The translations under genes and the position numbers were made by a program. A DNA stretch of 64,000 nt from Linyphia triangularis. Its lineage: Eukaryota > Arthropoda > Arachnida > Araneae > Linyphiidae. Under the pieces are notes generated by a model. That model saw only the letters and a list, made by a program, of their open reading frames with translations, searched no databases and had not been told where the DNA came from. Every line of letters begins with the position of its first letter. Within the stretch, counting starts at the first letter, position 1. This document shows positions 21,205-31,493 of the stretch, in pieces. The stretch covers positions 8,005,796-8,069,795 of the forward strand of contig OZ021730.1 in the NCBI GenBank assembly GCA_963978545.1, in the 5' to 3' direction.

Positions 21205-24200
21205 ATGTTATCTTGGAATTGTCGCGGTTTCCACCAAAATTCGGTAGATATAAAACACCTCGTAGATTTACACAAACCTGTCTGTTTCTGTTTGCAAGAG
21301 ACGCTCTTGAAGCCTTTTCAGAGCTCTCTTGTTAGGGGGTATAGTCCCCTACGTAAGGACTATATCAGCGGCGACCGAGCTAGCGGTGGTGTTGCTATAT
21401 TTACATATAATAGCAATCCATCCACCCCGCTATCGCTCTCTACCAACTTACAAGCTGTTGCCGTTAGAGTCGCTGTGAAAAATATATTAGTAACAGTTTG
21501 CTCAATCTATCTCCCCCCTAATCGTAACATCCGACAATCAGAATTAGACAGGCTTTGTGACCAGCTTCCACCCCCTATTATTTTAATGGGAGATTTCAAT
21601 GGTCACAGTCCTCTTTGGGGTAGCCCAGATGTAAATCAACGTGGAAGACAAGTCGAAAAAATGATAGATGACCAAAATCTGTGTCTTCTAAATAATGGGC
21701 AACATACACACTTCCACACCCCGTCGAGGACGTTTCACGCCATCGATCTTGTCTTGTGTTCTCCATCTCTCCTACATCTCTGGTCGTTTCATGTCGGACG
21801 GGATCTCTTCCACAGTGATCACTTCCCCGTCCGTCTGGAGATGCTAGGAGTTGGTGCTGTTCCCTCTGTTCGCGCTCCTCGTTTTATATTTGAATCAGCA
21901 GATTGGGAACAGTTTTCTTCCCTCGTCGATATCTCTAACGAGATGGTGAACCAAGACGATATCGATGAAGCGGTAAATTCTATCACCCGTGCCATATTGG
22001 AAGCTGCTCGTTTTTCCATTCCTATAACATCTACAAATCTACCGAAAATTCCAAAACCATGGTGGAATCACGACTGTAAAAATGCACATAAAAAGCGAAG
22101 GAAGGCTTGGGGCATTTTTCGCCGATGTCCCACTGAAGCCAACCTCATCGCCTTAAAATGTGCCCGAGCTGAAGCTCGTAGGATCCGCCGGCGTAGCCAG
22201 AAGGACTCTTGGATGCGTTATGTCAGCACTATAACATCGGATACCTCTTCTAAAAAGGTCTGGAACAAAGTAAATAAAATCAAGGGCCAATACCCAAGAC
22301 ACTCTATTTCTGTCTTGGAAACAGATCTGGGTATTGTTTCAGACCCTAAAGGTATTGCTGATACTCTGGCTGACTCGTTCGCAAAAGTATCCAGCAACTC
22401 GAATTACAAAGAGCCTTTCGCCTCTATCAAGCGCAAAGCTGAGAAAACTAAACTAAATTTTACATCTACCGAGTTGGAAGACTATAATGCTGATTTCAGC
22501 ATGGCTGAGTTAATGCGAGCTCTTTCCAATACTCGCGGCTCAGCTGTTGGTCATGATGAAATCCATTATAGTATGCTGAAACATCTCCAGCCTCTCCAAC
22601 TCAAGTTCCTTCTCAAGCTATATAATAGAATCTGGCGGGAAAACAAATTTCCGTCAGCATGGCAACGCGCTCTTGTAATTCCGATTGTCAAGCCAGAAAA
22701 AGACGCTAAGAGTCCTTCCAGCTACAGACCAATAGCATTAACTAGTTGCTTATGCAAACTATTAGAAAAATTAGTCAATGCTCGTCTGCTTTTTTATTTG
22801 GAACACAACAATTGTCTCTCTCGGTTTCAAAGTGGTTTCCGTCGTGGGCGAAGTACACTTGACAACCTGCTCCTCCTTGAAACATCTATTCGGGAGGCAT
22901 TTGTCAAGCGGAACCATTTGGTGTCTGTATTTTTCGACATGGAGAAAGCCTATGACCGTACTTGGAGATATGGTATCCTCAGAGACCTTCATAATTTAGG
23001 TCTCAGAGGAAATTTACCACTCTTTATTGAGAATTTCCTTTCTCGGAGAGTCTTCCAAGTACGCGTCAACTCTGTCTTATCAGATGAGATTGTTCAGGAG
23101 CAAGGCGTTCCCCAGGGAAGTGTATTGAGCTGCGCACTGTTTATCATCAAAGTTAACGACATTATGACCTGCCTACCACCTGCAGTGTCTGGTTCGCTTT
23201 TCGTCGACGACTTTCAAATATCGTGCGCCTCAATAAACATGTCTCTTATTGAAAGACAGATTCAAATTGCCATCAGAAGGATTTCGGACTGGGCTAATCA
23301 AAATGGCTTTGCATTCAATGCACAAAAAACCGTGGCCATGCACTTCTGCAGGAAACGTGAGCTTCATAACGACCCTGAGCTTTTTATAAATGGGGCTCAG
23401 ATACCTATTGTATCAGAAACGAAGTTTCTTGGGGTCATTTTCGATCCGAAGCTCACGTTCCTGCCTCATATAAAACATCTGAGAGTAAAGTGCACCAAAG
23501 CTCTGAACCTTCTGAAAGTGCTATCTAACACTTCCTGGGGTGCTGATACCACCTCCATGTTGAGAATATACAGATGCCTTATTCGTTCCAAACTTGATTA
23601 TGGTTCTGTGGTGTACGGATCCGCCAGAAAATCGGTGTTGATGCTCCTTGACCCTGTCCACCACCAAGGTGTCAGAATCGCGTCGGGAGCCTTCCGTACA
23701 TCACCAATTCCAAGTGTACTTAATATATGTTTGGAGCAACCTTTGAAACTGAGACGAGACAAGCTGTCTTTAAAATTTTATTTTAAAATTAAAAGTCACC
23801 CACGTCATCCTCTCTCTCATAATATTTATAGTCCATCTCATACGAGACTTTTTAACTCACGCCCATCTTGCATTCCATCATTTTCATTGCGAATTCATTC
23901 AATTCTTACATCTCATAATATTGATAATTTCAGGATTCGTCCTCTCACATTCACACAACCACCTTGGCATCCTCATAACATCAAAGTTTTAAATGTATTT
24001 GGTAATTTTAAAAAATGTGAAACACCAGATGTAATATTTACTCAGCTGTTTTATTACCATAGGCATAACTTTTCAAATTTTAAAGCAATGTATACGGATG
24101 GGTCGAAAAGCCAGGGACATGTCGGAGCAGCTGCAGTTTACGACGATAACATCTGCTCACGTGAGCTGCATCAAAGCTGCTCCATCTTTACAGCTGAGTC

Positions 24201-24882
24201 CCTGGCTATCTTCTTGGCCTTGCAATATATTTTACAGCAAGGCCATAGCCAGTGGATTATTTATACAGATTCGAAGAGCTGTTTAGATGCGTTAAGTAAT
24301 CCACTCAGCCAGACCCATCCTTTTATTTTAGATATTTTAAAGATTCATTCAACACTTTTAGATAGAGGTTTTAATGTTCTTTTTTGTTGGATCCCAGGTC
24401 ATGTGGGGATCATGGGTAACGAGCGCGCAGACATAATAGCTCGAACTGCAAGTGGACCTAGGAGCACTTGGCTCTGCCCTGACGACGCATATAAAGCTTG
24501 TGACACTGCTCTGTCTCTCACTTGGCAGGCCATGTGGGATGCACAGACAGCTAACAAGCTGCGTTCGTTTCAGCCCTCAATTTCCGGATTCGCGCCCATT
24601 CAGCTATCTCGGAAAAGGGAAGTGCTCCTGACCCGTCTTAGAATAGGCCACACTCGTTTTACCCATGTGCATCTTCTGCTGGCAGAAGATGCCCCCACAT
24701 GCAACACCTGTGGAGTTATGTTTTCTGTGTTTCATATTTTAAATGAATGTCCAGCTTTTAACGCCATCAGATTGAGATTTTTTAAAATTAATCATCCTCC
24801 ATTATCATCTCTTTTAAGTTCACCCCCACATGAAAATCTTTTTAGATTCTTACTTGAGATTGGATTTTATTACTTGATTTAG
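21205..24882 (+). CDS. LINE C ORF2: endonuclease-RT-RNase H, intact
   Basis: 1225 residues, opening with ATG 8 nt after the ORF1 stop (MLSWNCRGFHQN). Endonuclease at residues 1-230 (SWNCRGF, QETLLK, MGDFNGHSPLWGS, SDHFPV); reverse transcriptase at about 480-760 (YRPIALTSC, SVFFDMEKAYDR, QGVPQGSVLSC, FVDDFQISCAS); RNase H at about 955-1085 (YTDGSKSQGHVGAA, FTAESLAIF, YTDSKSCLDAL, FCWIPGHVGIMGNERAD); a C-terminal region with CNTC...HILNEC. All catalytic motifs are present. Stop at 24880-24882. Confidence 0.95.
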   Translation: MLSWNCRGFHQNSVDIKHLVDLHKPVCFCLQETLLKPFQSSLVRGYSPLRKDYISGDRASGGVAIFTYNSNPSTPLSLSTNLQAVAVRVAVKNILVTVCSIYLPPNRNIRQSELDRLCDQLPPPIILMGDFNGHSPLWGSPDVNQRGRQVEKMIDDQNLCLLNNGQHTHFHTPSRTFHAIDLVLCSPSLLHLWSFHVGRDLFHSDHFPVRLEMLGVGAVPSVRAPRFIFESADWEQFSSLVDISNEMVNQDDIDEAVNSITRAILEAARFSIPITSTNLPKIPKPWWNHDCKNAHKKRRKAWGIFRRCPTEANLIALKCARAEARRIRRRSQKDSWMRYVSTITSDTSSKKVWNKVNKIKGQYPRHSISVLETDLGIVSDPKGIADTLADSFAKVSSNSNYKEPFASIKRKAEKTKLNFTSTELEDYNADFSMAELMRALSNTRGSAVGHDEIHYSMLKHLQPLQLKFLLKLYNRIWRENKFPSAWQRALVIPIVKPEKDAKSPSSYRPIALTSCLCKLLEKLVNARLLFYLEHNNCLSRFQSGFRRGRSTLDNLLLLETSIREAFVKRNHLVSVFFDMEKAYDRTWRYGILRDLHNLGLRGNLPLFIENFLSRRVFQVRVNSVLSDEIVQEQGVPQGSVLSCALFIIKVNDIMTCLPPAVSGSLFVDDFQISCASINMSLIERQIQIAIRRISDWANQNGFAFNAQKTVAMHFCRKRELHNDPELFINGAQIPIVSETKFLGVIFDPKLTFLPHIKHLRVKCTKALNLLKVLSNTSWGADTTSMLRIYRCLIRSKLDYGSVVYGSARKSVLMLLDPVHHQGVRIASGAFRTSPIPSVLNICLEQPLKLRRDKLSLKFYFKIKSHPRHPLSHNIYSPSHTRLFNSRPSCIPSFSLRIHSILTSHNIDNFRIRPLTFTQPPWHPHNIKVLNVFGNFKKCETPDVIFTQLFYYHRHNFSNFKAMYTDGSKSQGHVGAAAVYDDNICSRELHQSCSIFTAESLAIFLALQYILQQGHSQWIIYTDSKSCLDALSNPLSQTHPFILDILKIHSTLLDRGFNVLFCWIPGHVGIMGNERADIIARTASGPRSTWLCPDDAYKACDTALSLTWQAMWDAQTANKLRSFQPSISGFAPIQLSRKREVLLTRLRIGHTRFTHVHLLLAEDAPTCNTCGVMFSVFHILNECPAFNAIRLRFFKINHPPLSSLLSSPPHENLFRFLLEIGFYYLI

Positions 24883-25023
24883 AATTTTATTTCAAATCTT
24901 TTACCCTTTGTTGATCAATATATTTTTAATCGTTTATTTTTAACATGGTAGATTTAGATAAATTTTTTCGGCGCAGTATGGCCCACGTGAAGCCCTTGCG
25001 CCAGAAAAATCGAACCAACCAAC

Positions 25024-25174
25024 TACGTAGAGGACTATACCCCCTAACAAGAGAGCTCTGAAAAGGCTTCAAGAGCGTCTCTTGCAAGCAGAAACAGACA
25101 GGTTTGTGTAAATCTACAAGATGTTTTATATCTACCGAATTGTGGTGGAAACCGCGACAATTCCAAGATAACAT
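25024..25174 (-). CDS. LINE B ORF2, N-terminal piece
   Basis: Starts ATG at 25174 (MLSWNCRGFHHN) and reads through QETLLKPFQSSLVRGYSPLR to the C insertion. Carries the first two endonuclease motifs. Its continuation is at 19207 and below. Confidence 0.88.
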
Positions 25175-25182
25175 ATTGAATG

Positions 25183-26550
25183 TTACTTGGAAGGATTGCC
25201 GATCCGCCGGTCTAGTGACTTGCTCCTCGGATGGAGAAGAGCAGGGGTCTCGAGGCCTGGGTCGACCTCCATGTCACCTGGATCAGAGAGACCCGAGATA
25301 ACATCAGATTCTTCATCGGTTGATGACCCCGATGTTTTTGATTTACTTTCTTTTATTTTTTTGATTTTTATTTGGGAATTCATTTGCATCTTTGTTTGCA
25401 CTTTATTTTTTAAGGCATCTCCAGGTTTATTTGTTTGCTTTTGTTCTGGTTGCTTCTTGTTTTTTTTAGGTTTTGCAGAAGTTTTGGATGGATTCTCAGG
25501 GAGTTTAGAGCTACCTGGAATAGGGTTCGTTTGTGAAGAAGAGCTATTTAGTTTGGCAGGTGAAGAGAAGCATTTAAGTAGCTGTTCTGGGGACATAGGG
25601 GAATTCGGGATGTGGATGTCTGTTTGCGTGGTTATGGATTTTACTTGGGTTGGTTTAGGTAGAATGGATTTAGCTATTGTTTTGGCCATAGAGTTTTCAA
25701 TTGTAGTGTCATAGATAGTTCGGGCTTCGGGATACGATATGTTATTGTTGGTCTTAATTTCTTGGATTTTTTTCTCTTTATCGTAAGTTGGGCACTTCCT
25801 GGAAAAGGATGGATGTTTTCCAGGGCAGTTAACGCATGAGGGTTCTGCTTGGCAGCCGTCGCTTGGATGATCAGCGCTGCCACACACTGCACATATATCC
25901 AGAGAACCTCTACATGCGTTCTTCGAATGCCCGAACTTTTGACATTTGAAACAGCGTAATGGATTTGGTATGAATGGGCGAATTGGGCAACTTAGGTAAC
26001 CTGCGGTGATTCTATTAGGTAGTTTTGGTGTATTAAAAGTTAGTATTAAATGTTTGGTTTTTATTATATTATTGTCTCTTTTGATGGTTATGCGTTTGAC
26101 ATTAATGACGCCTTGGGGTGATAATTCTTTTTGTATTTCCTCTTCATCGACGTGTTGGAGGTCCGTTTCAGATATTACACCTCGACTGGAATTTAGAGCA
26201 TTATGGGGGGTTACTGTTATTTTTATGTTACCTATTGTAGTTGCAGAGAGAAGATATTGAGATTGCCTATTGTCTTTTGTTTCGATAAGGAAGTCGCCGG
26301 ATTTAAGTCTTTTAATTGTCTTAGGTTCATTGCCGCAGATGCCCTTTATCCCCTTTTGGATAAAAAAGGGGGACATCTTGCCCAATTCGCCTGAATCTGA
26401 ATGTACGATAAGGAAAGTGGGTTCGTTGAGTAGAGATGCCAGTTTTTTACTATTGTTATCGTTTTCTGTTTCAAGATTTCTTTTTGTTGAGTTTTGAGTT
26501 GTTTGGGGATTAAGGCCTCCCGTGGGGCACAAAGGAAGAATAAATGCCAT
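25183..26550 (-). CDS. LINE B ORF1: zinc-knuckle protein, intact
   Basis: 455 residues from ATG (MAFILPLCPTGGL). Conserved GELGKMSPFFIQKGIKGICG, GVISETDLQHVD and GYLSCPIRPFIPNPLRCFKC. Knuckles CFKCQKFGHSKNAC, CAVCGSADHPSDGC and CVNCPGKHPSFSRKC. Long Lys/Ser/Thr-rich C-terminal region ending GDMEVDPG and an Arg/Lys-rich tail. Confidence 0.92.
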   Translation of the reverse strand: MAFILPLCPTGGLNPQTTQNSTKRNLETENDNNSKKLASLLNEPTFLIVHSDSGELGKMSPFFIQKGIKGICGNEPKTIKRLKSGDFLIETKDNRQSQYLLSATTIGNIKITVTPHNALNSSRGVISETDLQHVDEEEIQKELSPQGVINVKRITIKRDNNIIKTKHLILTFNTPKLPNRITAGYLSCPIRPFIPNPLRCFKCQKFGHSKNACRGSLDICAVCGSADHPSDGCQAEPSCVNCPGKHPSFSRKCPTYDKEKKIQEIKTNNNISYPEARTIYDTTIENSMAKTIAKSILPKPTQVKSITTQTDIHIPNSPMSPEQLLKCFSSPAKLNSSSSQTNPIPGSSKLPENPSKTSAKPKKNKKQPEQKQTNKPGDALKNKVQTKMQMNSQIKIKKIKESKSKTSGSSTDEESDVISGLSDPGDMEVDPGLETPALLHPRSKSLDRRIGNPSK

Positions 26551-27185
26551 TAAAATAAAGAAATAGAATTTCGGACACTAGAATCCCACCCACCATGGAG
26601 TCCTCGATGTCAGGGATGGTGCACACCGGCAAGCAACAAAACCAAGAAAAGAAAAAAATAGCAACTAAACTGTTACGCACGGTATAACACCATCAGGTTA
26701 TCTAGTGTCTATACGCGACCGGCTCGTCCCTGTAGATGTCTCCACCCTTAACGAGATTCCCAGAAGACGAGCCGGTCGCTTGATCCCAAGCCGCCGACGA
26801 AGTCGGACGACCAGCCGATTGATGTACATGGGACCAATGTACACCTCCCGTTTATCTGAAGCAAGGGCCAAAGTAGTGTATTGGGACAGTATGTCGCCCC
26901 TCAACTACCAGGATCCCCCTTTCCAGGGACACGGGTCTCCACGCACGGCAAACACGTGGGTGATTTAATTCCCAAGAGAAGCTGATGGCAACAGAGCGGC
27001 ACAAAGCTTCTCAAGGGAAGCCCTCACCTCTGAAGAGGTAATCACAATGAGGGAAGGAAGAGAAAACAAACGATAAATATAAAACCCAAAATGAGAAGGT
27101 ATAAACAGACGAAGGGTTAGATCACTGGGGCACCTCGGGGTTGTGAAGCCCGTGTTTACTTAAAGAAAGTAAACCCCCTGAGGGG
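26551..27185 (-). promoter_or_regulatory. LINE B 5'UTR
   Basis: Same architecture as A, C and D: 5' CCCCTCAGGGGG, a stem GTTTACTT/AAGTAAAC, CGGGCTTCACAACCCCGAGG, and the internal inverted repeat GCGACCGGCTCGTC / GACGAGCCGGTCGC (about 26715-26780). Presumed internal promoter (family knowledge). Confidence 0.7.
26698..26829 (-). CDS. LINE B upstream ORF (candidate)
   Basis: 44-codon frame MYINRLVVRLRRRLGIKR... ending RIDTR, one early residue different from C and D. See the finding on the upstream ORF. Confidence 0.3.
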   Translation of the reverse strand: MYINRLVVRLRRRLGIKRPARLLGISLRVETSTGTSRSRIDTR

Positions 27186-27814
27186 AGTTGGCGGCTTTTA
27201 TTGCAGAGCATAATTTGCCATTCACAATAATGGATTGCATTGCTCCACTTTGCAAAGACATTTTCTCATATAGCCAAATTGCAAAACAAATTTCCCTTAA
27301 AAGAACAAAGGCGACTTGTTCTTTTAAGGGGGGCGACTTGTTCTTGATAGACTTGGACAATATTGTCAAAACTCGCTTTTTTGACATGTTTGAAGTAACG
27401 TCAGGTTCGGCTGAAAATTTATATTGCAGCTTAAAAAATAATATAAATTGTAAAAACATACCATTTGAAAATTTAGAGGGGTTTAGTTCAGATACCACTA
27501 ATGTTATGGTGGGAGAATATAATTCTATTTTCTCCAGATTGCAAAAAGACAGTGCAAGCATAGTTTGTATTAAATGCTCTTGCCACATAATACATCTCGC
27601 TGCTTCTAAGGCATGTTTAAAACTGCCAAGAAGCGTTGAAGATCTCTTACGAAATCTTGGCTCGCATTTTAGCTGCAGCTACGGCAGACAGCTAGAAGGA
27701 GAATTTTAGGAGTTTTTCCATGTAGAAATACATAAAATTCGGTCTCCATCATCTACTCGTTGGCTTTCCATAAGAGATTGTGTTGACCGAATTTTGGAGC
27801 AGTACGAACTTTTG
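27186..27814 (+). pseudogene. hAT-like gene, middle part
   Basis: Resumes after LINE B with AAFIAEHNLPFTIMDCIAPL, then IVKTRFFDMFEV, FSSDTTNVMVGEYN and CIKCSCHIIHLAASKACLKL; after TAG at 27707-27709 (EF*EFFHVEIHK) RSPSSTRWLSIRDCVDRIL. The DTTNVM and SSTRWLS motifs are hAT-transposase-like. The frame is interrupted at ACGAACTTTTG by LINE D. Confidence 0.72.
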
Positions 27815-27966
27815 GTTGGTTGGTTGTTTTGAGTTTTATGGCGCAAGGGCTACACTAGGGCCATACTGCGCCAAACATTTGTTTATGTATTTGAATTAAT
27901 TCAATTTTTAAAAGATACAAAGATTAAAAACAACAAAGGCAATAAACACTATAAATGATAAAAATT

Positions 27967-30900
27967 CTATATCAAGCAATAAAAGCCTATTTCTTTTAAA
28001 AATGTAAATAGATTTTGATGTGGTGAATTTAAAATCAAAGACAATGATGGATGATTTGTATTAAAATTTCGAAGTCTGATGTTGTTAAAAACCGGACAAT
28101 CACTCAAAATGTGCACAACAGAAAAGATAACACCACAGGAATTGCATGTGGGGGCATCTTCTGCCAGCAGAAGATGCACATGGGTGAAACGAGTGTGGCC
28201 TATTCTTAGACGAGTCAGGAGCACTTCCCTTTTCCGGGATTGCTGGATGGGCGCGAATCCGGATATTAAGGGCTGAAACGAACGCAGCTTGTTAGCCGTC
28301 TGTGCATCCCACATGGCCTGCCAAGTGAGAGATAGAGCAGCGTCACAAGCTTTTATTGCGTCGTCAGGGCAGAGCCAAGTGCTCCTAGGTCCACTTGCAG
28401 ATCGTGCGATAGTATCTGCACGCTCGTTACCCATGATCCCCACATGACCTGGGATCCAACAAAAAAGGACATTAAAATCTCTCTCTACGAGTGTCGTGTG
28501 AATGTTTAAAATGTCTAGTATAAAAGGATGGGTCTGGTTCAGTGGATTATTTAATGCATCTAAACAGCTCTTGGAATCAGTGTAAATAATCCACTGACCA
28601 GGGCCCTGCTTTAAAACAAATTGCAAGGCCAAGAGAATAGCCAGGGACTCAGCTGAAAAGACTGAGCAGCTTTGGTGCAGTTCTCGTGACATGATGACAT
28701 TGTCGTGAACTGCAGCTGCTCCGACATGCCCCTGGCTTTTCGACCCATCAGTGTAAATAGCTTTAAAGTTAGAAAAATGCTCTCGATGGTAATAAAACAA
28801 ATTTGTAAAAACGATATCTGGAGTAAAATTCTTTTTAAAATTGCTAAATATATTTAATATTTTGATGTCATGAATATGCCAGGGTGGATGAGTGAAAATA
28901 ATAGGGCGAACCCTGAAATTATCGAGATGATGAGATGAAAGAATTTGGCGTATTCGTAATGAAAATGATGGGATGCAGGATGGTCGTGCATTGAAAAGTC
29001 TAATATGTGATGGATTATAAATATTTTGAGATAGAGGATGAGATGTGTGACTTTTAATTTTAAAATAGTATGCCAAAGAGAGCTTGTCTCGTCTCAGTTT
29101 CAAAGGTTGTTCCAGACAAATATTAAGTACGCTTGGGATTGGTGATGTACGGAAGGCTCCTGACGCGATTCTGACACCATGATGATGAACAGGGTCAAGG
29201 AGCATCAATGCCGATTTTCTGGCGGATCCGTACACCACAGAACCATAGTCAAGTTTGGAACGAACAAGGCATCTGTATATTTTTAACATGGAGGTGGTAT
29301 CAGCACCCCAGGAAGTGTTGGAAAGCACTTTCAGAAGGTTCAGAGCTTGAGTGCACTTTGTTCTAAGATATTTTATATGGGGCAGGAAAGTGAGCTTCGA
29401 GTCAAAAACTACTCCAAGAAATTTTATTTCCTTAACAACAGGTATTTGTAACCCATTAAGGAAAAGCTCAGGATCGTTATGAAGCCCACGTTTCCTGCAA
29501 AAGTGCGCTGCCACGGTCTTCTGTGCATTGAATATAAATCCATTATGAATGGCCCAGCCTGTAATCCTTCTGATGGCAAGTTGAATTTGTCTTTCGATAA
29601 GAGATATATTTATTGAGGCGCACGATATCTGGAAGTCGTCGACAAATAAAGCGCCTGACACTGCAGGTGGTAGGCAGGTCATAATGTCGTTGACTTTAAT
29701 TATAAACAGTGCGCAACTCAATACACTTCCCTGGGGAACGCCTTGTTCCTGTATAAACTCATCTGATAAGATGGAGTTAACACGTACTTGGAAGACTCTA
29801 CGAGAAAGGAAATTCTCAATAAAAAGTGGTAAGTTTCCTCTGAGACCTAAATTATGTAGGTCTCTGAGGATACCATACCTCCAAGTACGGTCATAGGCTT
29901 TCTCCATGTCAAAAAAGACAGATACCATATGGTTCTGCTTGACAAAAGCCTCCCGAATTGAAGTTTCAAGGAGGAGGAGGTTGTCAAGCGTACTTCGTCC
30001 TCGACGAAAACCACTTTGAAACCGAGAGAGACAATTGTTTTGTTCCAAATAAAAGAGAAGGCGAGCATTGACTATTTTTTCAAGAAGCTTGCACAAGCAA
30101 CTAGTCAATGCTATAGGCCTGTAGTTGGAAGGACTCTTAGGGTCTTTGCCTGGCTTGACAACTGGAATCACAAGAGCACGTTGCCATGTTGACGGGAATT
30201 TCTTTTCTCGCCAGATCCTATTATAGAGCTTGAGAATAAACTTCAGTTAGAGAGGCTCGAGATGTTTCAGCATGCTATAATGGATTTCATCATGACCAAC
30301 AGCCGAGCCGCGAGTGTTCGAAAGAGCTCGCATTAACTCGGCCATGGTGAAATCAGCATTATAGTCTTCCAACTCGGTGGATGTAAAGTTTAATTTAGTT
30401 TTTTCAGCATTACGTTTAATAGTGGCAAACGGCTCTTGGTAATTCGAGTTGCTAGATACTTTAGCAAAACAGTCAGCCAGGGTGTCAGCAATACCTTTAG
30501 GGTCCGAGATTATTCCTAGATTAGTCTCCAAGATAGAAATGGAGTGTCTAGGATAGTGGCCCTTGATTTTCTTTACTTTGCTCCAAACACTTTTTGAAGA
30601 GGTATCCGATGTTATAGTGCTGACATAACGCATCCAAGAGTCCTTCTGGCTACGCCGGCGGATCCTACGAGCTTCAGCTCGAGCACATTTTAAAGCGATG
30701 AGGTTGGCTTCAGTGGGATATCGATGAAAGATACCCCAGGCCTTCCTCTGCTTTTTGTGAGCAATTTTACATTCGTGGTTCCACCACGGTTTTGGTATTT
30801 TCGGTAGATTGGTAGATGTCATAGGTATGGAAAAACGAGCAGCTTCCAATATGGCCTGGGTGACAGAGCCTACAGCTTCATCGATGTCATCTTGGTTCAC

Positions 30901-31336
30901 CATCTCGTCAGAGAAGTGGACGAGGAAAGAAAACTGTTCCGAATCTGCTGAATCTATTTTGAAACGAGGGACACGAACCCGGGGAACAGTATCAATTCCT
31001 AACATCTCCAGACGGACGGGGAAATGATCACTATGGTAGGGATCTCGTCCGACATGAAAAGACCATAGATGTAGGAGAGATGGTGAACACAAGATAAGAT
31101 CGATGGCGTGAAACGTCCTCGATGGGGTGTGGAAATATGTATGTTGCCCATCATTGAGGAGACAGAGATTCTGATCCTCTACAAATTTTTCAATCTGTCT
31201 TCCACGGTTGTTAATGTCTGGGCTACCCCAAAGAGGATTGTGACCATTGAAATCCCCCATTAAAATAATAGGGGGTGGAAGCTGGTCACAAAGTCTGTCT
31301 AAATCTGCTTGTCGGATGTTACGATTAGGGGGGAGG
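27967..31336 (-). pseudogene. LINE D ORF2, 3' part with one stop
   Basis: From the E insertion: MGDFNGHNPLWGS and SDHFPV, then TAA at 30247-30249 inside LKHLEPL*LKF, where the relatives have Gln (CAA). After it, in the same frame, YRPIALTSC, SVFFDMEKAYDR, QGVPQGSVLSC, FVDDFQISCAS, YTDGSKSQGHVGAA, YTDSKSCLDAL, FCWIPGHVGIMGNERAD and CNSC...HILSDC follow. The stop at 27967 is in the normal place. Confidence 0.9.
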
Positions 31337-31493
31337 TTGGTTGGTTGGTTGAGTGAAGTTTAACGGCGCAAGGGCAACACATGGGCCATACTGCGCCAAC
31401 CAATCGTCAATTCGTTTTAAAATACATTAAAAGTAAGTCATTGTTAACATTTAAAAGTTTGAAAAAAAATCAAATATAAGATGAGGCAAATAT

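Larger units (their letters stand above)
19208..25023 (+). mobile_element. LINE C, full length, nested in LINE B
   Basis: Plus-oriented. 5' end CCCCTCAGGGGG at 19208; 3' module GGCGCA (24970-24975) / TGCGCC (24997-25002), then CGAACCAACCAAC. TSD TACGTAGAGGACTA at 19194-19207 and 25024-25037, perfect. Length 5816 bp. ORF2 is intact; ORF1 has a single premature stop. Confidence 0.96.
15516..27185 (-). mobile_element. LINE B, full length, interrupted by LINE C
   Basis: Minus-oriented. The 3' end with GGTTGGTTGGTTGG and 3' module is at 15516 and the 5' end (CCCCTCAGGGG) at 27185. TSD AGTTGGCGGCTTTT at 15502-15515 and 27186-27199, perfect. LINE C (19208-25023) sits inside ORF2. Without C the element is about 5.85 kb. 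I see no other lesion: ORF1 is intact and both ORF2 pieces are open, so B was probably competent before C arrived. Confidence 0.95.

Noticed and set aside
26705..26968. 87-codon antisense ORF opposite the LINE upstream ORF, present in B, C and D
   Set aside because: It lacks an ATG at the proposed start (GTG) and is a mirror of the structured 5'UTR; no separate evidence.
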